DNA of 64,000 nt from Bacteroides sp. (GTDB lineage Bacteria > Bacteroidota > Bacteroidia > Bacteroidales > Bacteroidaceae), in contig NZ_JAQVBV010000009.1 in the NCBI RefSeq assembly GCF_028690125.1, positions 62,001 through 126,000 on the forward strand, written 5' to 3'. Position 1 is the first letter of the stretch, and every line of letters starts with the position of its first letter. The position numbers and the translations under genes are program-made. The notes under the pieces are model-generated. The model was given only the letters and a program-made list of their open reading frames with translations. It made no database searches and was not told where the DNA came from. Of the stretch, positions 26,537-35,356 are shown piece by piece.

Positions 26537-29014
26537 TTAGAATTCAAGTTTATAACTTACATTTGTCAATGCTGTAGCCCCATCAGACAGTTCTATCTTT
26601 CCGGTTTTCACATTATATTCATGTCCATAGTGCTCTTTTGCAGAAGTGAAATTAAGTCCTTTCACTGCAAATTCATGAGATACTTTTTTCTTATTGATAC
26701 GATAACTTACTGTATAATTACCAATAAACATTGGTGCATATTGTTTAGTAAATGCTTTCGTTTCATCATACTGCACTTCCTTATCCGGATGCATCATGGT
26801 TGCTTCCGTGTTAATTGGCGAGTAACGGTCACCTCCTTGTAAGGTTAGTTTCAAGTTTACACTCAAAATATTCTGTTTACTTCGTCCCAACATCCATTCT
26901 TTACCGACAAGTCCATTGATGACATAGTTCCGGTTGAACCTTGTATTGTACCAGACACCATCGCCACCTCTGTAACGCGAATCGAACAAAGAACCTGAAA
27001 TCATATAATAAAACCCTTTTTCCAAAAAGCGTTCAAGAGTAATATCCACTCCGACATTTCGCCCTCTGCCTTTATTTACCAATGCATCTTCTACATAGAA
27101 ATCAGAACGATTAAGTACAGAATAAGAACTGTCTGCCATTACAGGCACATCGTGTAGGAACTGGATATAAGGTTCTATTTTCAAATTTATGCGATCTGAT
27201 ATCTTATAACCGAATGATAACATAATATGCTGTGCTTTTGTAAAATCGAGATCTTTATTAACGGAGTTATTTCCGGTATTCTTCATTTTCACAAAGAAAA
27301 CATCCATCTTTTCCATACGGCTATACATTCCATAAGCTAAAGCAAAGGTAACTTTTGGAGCAGCTTGCCATTTCAGACCTACCCTTGGCTCAACCGACCA
27401 TTTATTATTCAGTGTCAGCAATTGCCCGTAAATACCGGCATTGAGAGTCCAATGTTCACTCAATCCGACGGAAGAACTATTGTAAGCAGAAATCAAGCTC
27501 GTATTGCCTTCACCTTGGGATATAGTTTCCAACATTTCACCTTCATAAGGAGCTAAGGATAAATTCATATTATAAAACATAGCCGTATACGTAAAATCTG
27601 TTTTATTAGTGAACCGATTGCTAAATTTGCGGTTGAAAGTGGAAGATAGTATCAGATTGGTGTGTTTCGTATTAAGATCCATATATGGAGTGGATTCCAA
27701 GGATTGATTAAACATAGTTGCCCCTCCGTCTAATTGCGAATAAGTTGCAGCAATAGTAGTTTTCAGCGAAGCATCATTTTTGAAGAAATAACGGTGACTG
27801 ATCCCTCCGGCTGCCATATATTGTTTATCCTTCGATTCACTACGGTCACTCAAATACTCCCATTTTTCTATGTTCCGGTCAAAATCACTCGTAAACTTGT
27901 CCATTAAACTAGTTCCCCAAACAGAGAATGTACCTGCTTTCTGCGTCGGAAAGTTCAATTTAAAATTCAAATCCTGATAGTCCATCTTCCCTCCTTCCAG
28001 ATTTAATAACCCTGTAGTGGAATAGCGGTAATTGAAAATATAGGATGCTTTATGTTTTTTGCTCAAAGGACCTTCAGAAGCGACATCAATTCCCATAATA
28101 CCTACCTGGAAAGTATTTTCATTCTTTTGATTATTACCGTTACGTAGCTTCATGTCAAATACACCAGATACAGCATTTCCATATTCGGCAGGGAAGGCAC
28201 CTGTGAAGAAGTCAGAGTTTCCAAGCACCAGTGAACTGAGGGAAGAGAGTATTCCTCCTCCCAATGTGGCAATGTCTGCAAAATGATTCGGATTAGGAAT
28301 TTCCACATCTTCCAATCTCCATTGCAATAAATGGGGAGCATTGCCATGGATAGAAATTCCATTGGAGGAAACACTGGGAGACACTCCGGCAAATGAAGCA
28401 ACCAAACGTGCAGGATCATCAAAGCCACCTGCATAACGACTGGCTTCTTCCACACTCAACATACGGGCCCCGGTAGTGGCCATTTTATTAATTGCTTCTT
28501 CTTTATTCGTCCTGGCGCGAATGACTACTTCATTCAATTCATTCACACTTTCTTTCAGAGGTATTTCAAGATAGACTTCTTTAGCAGAGGTTACCAGTAT
28601 TTCTCTGAAAAGACTGGTTTCATAGCCCATGAAAGAGGCTTCTACGGTATGCCGACCGACAGGAACTTGCAAAATCTGAAAACGACCGAGGCTATCTGTT
28701 GTCGTCCCAATTTGCTCATTCCCTGCCAATCTTACGGTTGCATAGGGTATGGGAGACTTGGAATCTCCATCGATCACAATTCCACGAATCGTTTGTACCG
28801 GACGTCCCTTTCGTTCTGTTTTTTGTCCATAAGCAACTACGGACACAAATAAAGTAATCAGCAAGAGAATCCACCCTCCATAACGATACATACTCCGTGT
28901 CAGTTTCTCACAAAGAACTTTTTCAAAAGTTTTAAGCACTGCACCACATTCTTCTTCAGAGATCCCCGAACGACTCGCAATTTCTTCTAGCAACATAGTT
29001 TTATTCATCTTCAT
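26537..29014 (-). CDS. TonB-dependent receptor with HU-like N-terminal extension
   Basis: This 825-residue protein has an unusual start. Residues 1-40 (MNKTMLLEEIASRSGISEEE and a following helix) look like the N-terminal half of an HU/IHF DNA-binding protein. A signal-type hydrophobic segment lies at 43-63 (ending VAYGQ), then a carboxypeptidase-regulatory-like domain (about 75-165), a plug (about 175-290) and a barrel ending in Phe. It has no SusD partner. A promoter box (TATTTTTG, minus strand, 29044-29051) lies upstream of the first ATG, so the extension should be translated. An internal Met at residue 42 would give a classic signal peptide. It heads the unit with two LytS-type proteins and a LytTR regulator, which suggests ligand import coupled to sensing. 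Confidence 0.88.
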   Translation of the reverse strand: MKMNKTMLLEEIASRSGISEEECGAVLKTFEKVLCEKLTRSMYRYGGWILLLITLFVSVVAYGQKTERKGRPVQTIRGIVIDGDSKSPIPYATVRLAGNEQIGTTTDSLGRFQILQVPVGRHTVEASFMGYETSLFREILVTSAKEVYLEIPLKESVNELNEVVIRARTNKEEAINKMATTGARMLSVEEASRYAGGFDDPARLVASFAGVSPSVSSNGISIHGNAPHLLQWRLEDVEIPNPNHFADIATLGGGILSSLSSLVLGNSDFFTGAFPAEYGNAVSGVFDMKLRNGNNQKNENTFQVGIMGIDVASEGPLSKKHKASYIFNYRYSTTGLLNLEGGKMDYQDLNFKLNFPTQKAGTFSVWGTSLMDKFTSDFDRNIEKWEYLSDRSESKDKQYMAAGGISHRYFFKNDASLKTTIAATYSQLDGGATMFNQSLESTPYMDLNTKHTNLILSSTFNRKFSNRFTNKTDFTYTAMFYNMNLSLAPYEGEMLETISQGEGNTSLISAYNSSSVGLSEHWTLNAGIYGQLLTLNNKWSVEPRVGLKWQAAPKVTFALAYGMYSRMEKMDVFFVKMKNTGNNSVNKDLDFTKAQHIMLSFGYKISDRINLKIEPYIQFLHDVPVMADSSYSVLNRSDFYVEDALVNKGRGRNVGVDITLERFLEKGFYYMISGSLFDSRYRGGDGVWYNTRFNRNYVINGLVGKEWMLGRSKQNILSVNLKLTLQGGDRYSPINTEATMMHPDKEVQYDETKAFTKQYAPMFIGNYTVSYRINKKKVSHEFAVKGLNFTSAKEHYGHEYNVKTGKIELSDGATALTNVSYKLEF

Positions 29015-29116
29015 GATTTATTCTGTTTTTTTTATTTCGCTACAAAAATAGGCGAAACAAAAAAACAGAATGACCAAATGAGACAAACGTACTTCGTTTA
29101 TAGACCAAAAGTAAGA

Positions 29117-31312
29117 TTAATGCGACATTACCAAACGTGCCATCAAATAGGAAACAGTAGACTCAGCTCCCTGATTTAAATTAATGTTAGTCTCCTCCAG
29201 TCCGTCGTAGCAACCTCCGGTAGCCGGATTATAAACAATCTGATGCAAATGATTATTCCCCAAGAACCAATTAAAAGCATCAGTTTGCATACGAAGATAC
29301 TTTTCTTCTTTAAAAACCTGATAAAATGTTTCCAAAGCAATTACCATTCCTGCCACATCTACAGGTTGTTCACCAAATCTGGAACTACTCTTGCCTTTAT
29401 GCATCCATCCCTGATTTGAAATCACCTGTATACGATTCCCTACAAATACTTTTTTCAATAAGAATTCGAAAGATTCATGCGCTATATCTTTATATTCCTC
29501 ACTACCAATAGCCAAATGAGCCAACAACATAGCTTCCGATAAAATAGCGTTATCATAAGTAAGATACGTCTCGAACCACTGCCAATCCACTTCCGTTGTC
29601 CGACGATAATATTGAGCTAGTTTGTTGGCTAACAAACAAATAGTGGCATCCGTCTGAACTGAAGGACACTCATGGCTATAATAATAAAGCCCCTTAAGCA
29701 TAAAAGCAATACTACGGGGAGATTCTATCCGATCGAATAGTTGAAAGGTTCGCTCGAAAATAGCTTCAGCTTCTTCTTTCCAAGAAAAGGGAAAATGCCC
29801 GGCACAGGAAATTAAATATCCCAAGGAACAAATAGCCCGCCCATTACTATCATCTAATTCTACTTCCTGATTTTGTGAAGTGAATACTCCATCCTTATCT
29901 ACATAATTTAAAAAAGAACCATCCGACTGCTGGCAATAGCGGATAAAATTCAGATAAGTCCTGATATATCGTTCTTTCACCTTACCATGTCCAATTGTAA
30001 CAACTTGACATATTGCCATTAAAGCACGTGCCGTATCATCTAACGTATATCCCGTGGAGCTATCCGGACGATTACCCTTTGAAAACTGAATAATTCCCCA
30101 TTGACGGCTCATACGCCGAATATGGTAGGTATCTATCGGAGGTAAAGAGTAAATCAGCTCCTCCTCCGCTTTACCTATCTTCTGAAAAAGTAATGTGTAG
30201 GAAATAGCTACATTTTCCCAAGCCGTAGCCGCCGTCTTCTGTAAACCGATCAACTTCATCTTAGTCCGCAATTCTTTATCAACAAGCAAATGAAGTACAG
30301 ATACTGCCAATTGAGTCGAATCTTTGAAGTTGAAGATAATACCGGAATCATCACTTAATAATTCCAATGCATGGGGAATAGGCGTAGCTATAATCGGACA
30401 GCCACAACTGATAGCATATACAAATGTCCCACTTACTGCTTGATTTGGATCACTCGAAGTGAAAAGATATACATCCGTTAGCTGTAAATAGTCCAATAAG
30501 ACAGGAAGTTCAAGATATTGATTGATAAAGAGTACATGTTCTTGCAACTGCAACTCTTTCATTTTAGTCTCTAACAAATTGCGGTACTTCTCTCCTTCTA
30601 CTTTCAATACTCCCGGATGTGTTTTTCCGATAATAAGAAATATTACAGAAGGATCTGCCTTTATAATTACCGGTAAAGCATCTAAAGTCGTCTCAATACT
30701 TTTACCGGGACTAAGTAAACCGAAAGTAGACAAAACACGTCTGCCAGAAAGATGATAGAAATCTTTCAATTTATTCTTATCCCTGAAAGATACCAGATGA
30801 GTACCATGAGGAATCACCACAATTTTATCTTCATCCGCATTATATTCTTCCAAAAGGATACGCCGGGAGTTTTGTGTCATAACTACTAGATACGTACAGG
30901 CAGCTATCATTTTGCATACACTTTCATACATAGTAAGAGTAGGCTGTGAGAGCACTGTATGAAAGATAAGAATTACTGGTTTACAAAGCTTCTCCAACAT
31001 TTGCAAGAATGCTTTTTCTTGCTCCGCAAATAATCCGAATTCATGCTGCACAAGCACTATTTCCACTTCGGGATTTTCATTCAACTGCCGGGTCAGAGTA
31101 GTAAATGCAGAAATGTCAGAAGTATTGAGAATATATTCAACTTCCTGTTTGGAGGTATAATTATGTTTTTCAGTATCTGATTCTACTGCACATATTTTGA
31201 TGGAGTAAGATTCTCCAAACTTTGACTGAATAGCCCGGACCAGATCTTGGGCAAAAGTAGCTATGCCACATTCACGAGGAGGATAAGTAGTGATACATAT
31301 TATTTTTCTCAT
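29117..31312 (-). CDS. GT4 glycosyltransferase fused to a helical toroid domain
   Basis: The 731-residue cytosolic protein has two parts. Residues 1-370 form a GT-B glycosyltransferase of the GT4 type (TTYPPRECGIATFAQDL at the N-terminus, IPHGTH near 186, STFGLLSPGKSIETTLDALP near 215, late SGTFVYAISCGCPIIATPIPHALEL). Residues about 395-731 are a series of helical hairpins resembling an alpha/alpha-toroid carbohydrate domain (GYTLDDTARALMAI; RFGEQPVDVAGMVIALETFYQ; NPATGGCYDGL). Its start overlaps the stop of the GH130 gene in ATGA, so the two enzymes are made together. A role in building or remodelling an intracellular mannose-containing glycan is plausible, but the donor and acceptor are unknown. 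Confidence 0.88.
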   Translation of the reverse strand: MRKIICITTYPPRECGIATFAQDLVRAIQSKFGESYSIKICAVESDTEKHNYTSKQEVEYILNTSDISAFTTLTRQLNENPEVEIVLVQHEFGLFAEQEKAFLQMLEKLCKPVILIFHTVLSQPTLTMYESVCKMIAACTYLVVMTQNSRRILLEEYNADEDKIVVIPHGTHLVSFRDKNKLKDFYHLSGRRVLSTFGLLSPGKSIETTLDALPVIIKADPSVIFLIIGKTHPGVLKVEGEKYRNLLETKMKELQLQEHVLFINQYLELPVLLDYLQLTDVYLFTSSDPNQAVSGTFVYAISCGCPIIATPIPHALELLSDDSGIIFNFKDSTQLAVSVLHLLVDKELRTKMKLIGLQKTAATAWENVAISYTLLFQKIGKAEEELIYSLPPIDTYHIRRMSRQWGIIQFSKGNRPDSSTGYTLDDTARALMAICQVVTIGHGKVKERYIRTYLNFIRYCQQSDGSFLNYVDKDGVFTSQNQEVELDDSNGRAICSLGYLISCAGHFPFSWKEEAEAIFERTFQLFDRIESPRSIAFMLKGLYYYSHECPSVQTDATICLLANKLAQYYRRTTEVDWQWFETYLTYDNAILSEAMLLAHLAIGSEEYKDIAHESFEFLLKKVFVGNRIQVISNQGWMHKGKSSSRFGEQPVDVAGMVIALETFYQVFKEEKYLRMQTDAFNWFLGNNHLHQIVYNPATGGCYDGLEETNINLNQGAESTVSYLMARLVMSH

Positions 31313-32340
31313 TTGATCTGTTTAATTAATTCATCTAATAACTCAGTCATTTGAACCGACACGCAAGCCACACGCTTGTCGGCTGCTCCATAATAGATAT
31401 AAAGAGTGTCGCCAAACAAGGCTGTGCCGGTAGGAAAACAAACTCTATTAACGACACCGGATAATTCATATTCTATCTCAGGAGTGAACAATGGATAAGG
31501 TAAGCGAGATATTTCAATAGCCGGATTGTCTATATCCAACAAAGCTGCACAAGCGGAATATACATAACCGGAAGGAGTATCATAAACACTGTGATAAATC
31601 AACAACCAACCTACTCCTGTCTCTATCGGTGGACAACCAGCTCCAATATAACTTGATTCATGGTCATGATAAGGAGCTAACAGAATACGTTTTGCGAAAT
31701 TCTGATAATACCTTTTCCAAAATTCTTTCGTCAGCATATCAAGCCGTTCCACTGCTACATATTGTATATCAGGACGAATGCGATGCATGAAATAAAATTT
31801 CCCATTGATCTTACGAGGGAAAAAGACCACATTTTTATCCATCAGATAAAGCAGATGCCCCTTCTCATTAGTTTCTTCACGCTTATTACTGGAACGAAAA
31901 TACTTGCCGATAATAGCTTGCTGTGTACGAAGTAACTCTTTGAATTGCGGATAAGTAATTTTGGAAGTGAGGATGCCTTTCTTCTCGAAATTTTTCAAAT
32001 CAGAAGACACAGCCAAAGCACCCATAGCATTATATCCATCATAAGCTGTATAAGTAAGATAGTAAAGACCTTCAATATTCACAATTCTCGGGTCTTCAAC
32101 ACCTTGACTTTCATAATCAAACTCTGAAACGAGTAAGGGGGTGTTAGCCCTATCCACAACTTTCAAAGGTCCCTCAAGGCGGCAATAACCGATAGATGAA
32201 TAATTTCCTGACTTTACTGCACGATAAAACATATGCACCGTATTTCCTTCAGCTATCACTGCCGGATTCATCACTCCTTCGTTTTCAAAGTCAAGTGAAG
32301 TACTTTCCAATATAATACCTTCTCTTTTTACATGTATCAT
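31309..32340 (-). CDS. GH130-family mannoside phosphorylase
   Basis: GH130 enzymes reversibly phosphorolyse beta-mannosides to mannose 1-phosphate. This 343-residue protein has the five-bladed propeller pattern and the family motifs GVEDPRIVNIEGLYYLTYTA near residue 77 and GAGCPPIETGVGWLLIYHS near 228, the latter with phosphate-contacting residues. It has no signal peptide, so it acts in the cytosol. A tiny basic ORF overlaps its start (TAATG) and it overlaps the GT4 fusion downstream (ATGA). Substrate linkage (beta-1,2 or beta-1,4) cannot be decided by eye. Pairing with a glycosyltransferase rather than a mannanase suggests glycan turnover or synthesis rather than dietary mannan use. Confidence 0.9.
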   Translation of the reverse strand: MIHVKREGIILESTSLDFENEGVMNPAVIAEGNTVHMFYRAVKSGNYSSIGYCRLEGPLKVVDRANTPLLVSEFDYESQGVEDPRIVNIEGLYYLTYTAYDGYNAMGALAVSSDLKNFEKKGILTSKITYPQFKELLRTQQAIIGKYFRSSNKREETNEKGHLLYLMDKNVVFFPRKINGKFYFMHRIRPDIQYVAVERLDMLTKEFWKRYYQNFAKRILLAPYHDHESSYIGAGCPPIETGVGWLLIYHSVYDTPSGYVYSACAALLDIDNPAIEISRLPYPLFTPEIEYELSGVVNRVCFPTGTALFGDTLYIYYGAADKRVACVSVQMTELLDELIKQIK

Positions 32341-32471
32341 TATGTTTTAGGTATTATACTCATTCCTTTATCACTCTTACTTTGCTTTTCTCTCTGATAT
32401 TCAGTCAATACTTTTGTTTTATTGTCCAATTTCTCTTTCTTTACTTCTTTTTTTCTCTCTTTACCTTTCAT
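32340..32471 (-). CDS. 43-residue basic protein coupled to GH130 gene
   Basis: A short frame from ATG at 32471 encodes 43 residues starting MKGKERKKEVKKEKLDNKTK, with about one third Lys/Arg, and ending MSIIPKT. Its stop codon shares a base with the GH130 start (TAATG), the classic arrangement for termination-reinitiation, so it is probably translated. It has no signal or membrane segment. It may be a small accessory protein or only a device setting GH130 translation. Function unknown. Confidence 0.65.
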   Translation of the reverse strand: MKGKERKKEVKKEKLDNKTKVLTEYQREKQSKSDKGMSIIPKT

Positions 32472-32666
32472 GATTCATTTCTTTTTTAGGATAGTTTATA
32501 TGCGGGAATAAAATAGACAGGTTTCTCTTCTTTGCAAGTTACGGCATTAATCTGCAGAAACACGACAAATATCTGATTATTATTCTTTTATAACAGTATG
32601 ATCCAATTATAGGAGGAAATAACGCTAAATTCAATTATTATACGAGTAGTTATATGACACATTATC

Positions 32667-32737
32667 AAAAAAAAGAGGCTATCTATCACAGACAGCCAAT
32701 CTTTTTTATTAACCTTAAATCTAATACTATGAAAAAC
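32667..32737 (-). ncRNA. Candidate small RNA, about 70 nt
   Basis: A complete transcription unit lies in the 569-bp gap upstream of the GH130 operon. The promoter at 32744-32774 is followed by about 40 nt of A/U-rich RNA, then a stem GGCTGTCT/AGATAGCC (32677-32697, one mismatch) and a T run ending near 32667. It has no start codon with a usable frame. It could be an independent small RNA or an attenuated leader of the miniprotein-GH130-GT4 operon, whose first start is about 195 nt further on. I have the impression that this segment recurs in Bacteroides intergenic regions, but that is memory, not a search. Confidence 0.65.
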
Positions 32738-32743
32738 ACACAA

Positions 32744-32774
32744 CAAAGTTACGTTTTCTCTTCACATCTCCAAA
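32744..32774 (-). promoter_or_regulatory. Consensus Bacteroides promoter of the small RNA
   Basis: On the minus strand TTTG (32774-32771), exactly 19 bp, then TAACTTTG (32751-32744). This matches the consensus fully. Remaining DNA of the gap (32775-33040) shows no gene. Confidence 0.8.
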
Positions 32775-33040
32775 TTTCAGAAAGAAAATCAGTTATCTTA
32801 TAACATGGTTTAATAAGAAGAGCACAGTCATTAACAAATTAACATAATTCAATTCAGTATTAACAAATATCAGATTCACTTATTAGAAGCTATTCGGTAT
32901 CATTCCAAATCATCAAACAAGAACTATAACTACCATAGCAATCAGAATTAGTAAAAAGATTCTTCCTGGCTCTTTATAAATCAAACTTTTCTGGGAGTTC
33001 GAGTGTTTCTTAATTAGTATAAAACTACATATAGCCTCAT

Positions 33041-34066
33041 ATGAATATCAAAGAACAATATTGGAAATATTCCCTCATTGTCATCATACTGTTGATGGGA
33101 GTTATCATCTTCCGTCAAATAAGTCCTTTCCTGGGTGGATTGTTGGGAGCACTTACTATTTACATTCTCGTACGCAAACAGATGATTTATCTGACTGAAA
33201 CAAAAAAAATGAAACGGAGTTTCAGTGCTTTTTTAATCACTTTAGAAACAGTTCTTGTTTTCTTGGTTCCCGTTGCTCTCACCATCTGGTTGCTAGTCAA
33301 TAAACTACAGGATATTAATTTAGCTCCCCAAACCTTTATTGCCCCTATCCAGCAAACAGCAATCATGATCAAAGAAAAGACAGGATATGATGTATTGGGA
33401 AACGATACTATCTCGTTTATAGTATCATTAATCCCCCGAATTGGACAGGCAATAATGGGAGGAATTAGCAGCCTTGCCGTCAATCTATTTGTTATGATGT
33501 TTGTGTTATATTTCATGCTGATTGGGGGACAAAAAATGGAATCATATATCAATGATATTCTTCCTTTCAATGAAACGAATACTAAAGATGTTATTCACGA
33601 AATCAATATGATCGTACGTTCAAATGCTATCGGTATTCCTCTGCTGGCAATTATACAAGGCGGTGTAGCTATGATCGGTTATGTCATTTTTGGTGCTCCA
33701 AATATTTGGCTATTAGGATTCCTGACCTGCTTTGCGACAGTTATTCCAATGGTAGGAACTGCATTAGTATGGCTACCTGTCGCGGCTTATTTTGCTTTGA
33801 ACGGAGAATGGTTCAACACAATCGGCCTCTTAGCCTACGGAGGATTAATCATTTCACAACTCGACAATCTGATACGCTTTATACTGCAAAAGAAGATGGC
33901 AAATATCCATCCATTAATTACAATCTTCGGAGTAGTGGTAGGATTACCATTATTCGGATTTATGGGTATTATATTTGGCCCTTTATTGCTATCATTATTC
34001 TTTCTTTTTGTAGACATGTTTAAGAAAGAATACTTGGATTCACGAAATAACCTTCCTGCAGAATAA
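33041..34066 (+). CDS. AI-2E family permease
   Basis: This 341-residue inner-membrane protein belongs to PF01594. It has two hydrophobic segments near the start, a soluble insert (about 75-130), and four to six further membrane helices. The family signature segment is visible (IPLLAIIQGGVAMIGYVIFG then LLGFLTCFATVIPMVGTALVW). Members include TqsA-like exporters and sodium/proton antiporters; the substrate cannot be assigned. The GT2 gene follows 57 bp later in the same direction but seems to have its own promoter box. No operon partner indicates its role. Confidence 0.88.
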   Translation: MNIKEQYWKYSLIVIILLMGVIIFRQISPFLGGLLGALTIYILVRKQMIYLTETKKMKRSFSAFLITLETVLVFLVPVALTIWLLVNKLQDINLAPQTFIAPIQQTAIMIKEKTGYDVLGNDTISFIVSLIPRIGQAIMGGISSLAVNLFVMMFVLYFMLIGGQKMESYINDILPFNETNTKDVIHEINMIVRSNAIGIPLLAIIQGGVAMIGYVIFGAPNIWLLGFLTCFATVIPMVGTALVWLPVAAYFALNGEWFNTIGLLAYGGLIISQLDNLIRFILQKKMANIHPLITIFGVVVGLPLFGFMGIIFGPLLLSLFFLFVDMFKKEYLDSRNNLPAE

Positions 34067-34087
34067 AAAAGCTATCGAAAAAATACG

Positions 34088-34095
34088 TACTTTTG
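34088..34095 (+). promoter_or_regulatory. Promoter -7 box before GT2 gene
   Basis: TACTTTTG matches TAnnTTTG. Transcription would begin near 34102, making the ATG at 34123 the start and excluding the longer frame from 34093. A clear -33 element is not visible. Confidence 0.55.
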
Positions 34096-34122
34096 CAAGT
34101 ACTAAAAACGACATATAAATTA

Positions 34123-35295
34123 ATGGAAGCACTTACATTCAATACTATCGAACTGATATTATTATCAGCTGCAGGTATCCTTTTCATTATCCAACTCATT
34201 TATTATTTCGGTTTATACAACCGGATACATAGACATAATACATCCGTACGCAAGGAAGAGGTTCATTTCTCACGTGAGTTTCCTCCTCTATCAGTTATTC
34301 TTTGCGCACGTAACGATGCTGAAAACTTACGCAAACTACTTCCTGTCATCCTGGAACAAGATTATCCGCAATTCGAAGTGATTGTTATCAACGATGCTTC
34401 AACTGATGATACGGAAGATGTGTTAGGAATGCTTGAAGAAAAATATCCTCATCTTTACCATAGTTTTACTCCTGAAAGTGCGCGTTACATCAGTCATAAG
34501 AAATTGGCTCTGACCTTAGGTATCAAAGCAAGTAAACATGACTGGTTGGTATTCACTGAAACGAACTGTATTCCAGCAAGTAATCAATGGCTGAAACTAA
34601 TGGCACGTAACTTTACCTCACAAACACAGATTGTTCTGGGCTATAGTGGTTATGACCGTACCAAAGGATGGTTTCATAAAAAGGTGGCTTTCGATATGTT
34701 TTTTCAATCATTGCGCTACCTTGGTTTTGCTTTAATAGGTAAACCTTATATGGGTATCGGACGTAATCTGGCTTACCGAAAAGAACTGTTTTTCAAACAA
34801 AAAGGATATTCATCTTACTTAAATCTGCAACGTGGAGAGGATGATTTGTTTATCAACCAGATAGCTACGCATGATAACACGAGAGTTGAAACAGATTATA
34901 ATGCAACAATACGAATACAGCCGATTGAACGTCCGAAAGACTGGAAAGAAGAAAAAGTTAGTAATATAGCTACAGCTCGATACTTTCATGGTATACAACG
35001 TTATTTGCTCGGATTCGAAACTTTATCACGACTAATATTTTACGGGGTATGTATTACCGGAATTGTATTTGGTATTCTCAGTTTACATTGGTTGGCAGCA
35101 GGAATTGCATTATTTATCTGGATACTTCGCTATCTCGTACAAGCAATTGTTATCAATCAAACAGCTAAAGAAATGGGTGGAGGACGAAAATATTATTTTT
35201 CTTTACCTGTTTTCGATTTACTTCAACCAATTCAATCACTGAAATTCAAACTTTGTCGTCACTACCGCAGGAAAGGAGATTTCATGAGAAGGTAG
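34123..35295 (+). CDS. Membrane GT2-family glycosyltransferase
   Basis: This 390-residue protein has an N-terminal membrane helix (about 9-30), a cytosolic GT-A domain (SVILCARNDAENLRKLLPVI near 57; VIVINDASTDDTEDV near 86), an acceptor motif RGEDDLFINQIA near 240, and two or three C-terminal membrane helices (about 300-350). It looks like a processive or lipid-linked glycosyltransferase of the membrane. At the usual DxD metal site the sequence reads VFTETNCIP; relatives usually have TDAD, so both metal-binding acids are altered or shifted. It converges on the LolE-type permease gene. Product unknown. Confidence 0.88.
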   Translation: MEALTFNTIELILLSAAGILFIIQLIYYFGLYNRIHRHNTSVRKEEVHFSREFPPLSVILCARNDAENLRKLLPVILEQDYPQFEVIVINDASTDDTEDVLGMLEEKYPHLYHSFTPESARYISHKKLALTLGIKASKHDWLVFTETNCIPASNQWLKLMARNFTSQTQIVLGYSGYDRTKGWFHKKVAFDMFFQSLRYLGFALIGKPYMGIGRNLAYRKELFFKQKGYSSYLNLQRGEDDLFINQIATHDNTRVETDYNATIRIQPIERPKDWKEEKVSNIATARYFHGIQRYLLGFETLSRLIFYGVCITGIVFGILSLHWLAAGIALFIWILRYLVQAIVINQTAKEMGGGRKYYFSLPVFDLLQPIQSLKFKLCRHYRRKGDFMRR

Positions 35296-35356
35296 TCAAG
35301 TACTATCTTAATGAAAGAGCCGGAGTTTATGAAAAACAGGGAGGGAAAATTAGACT

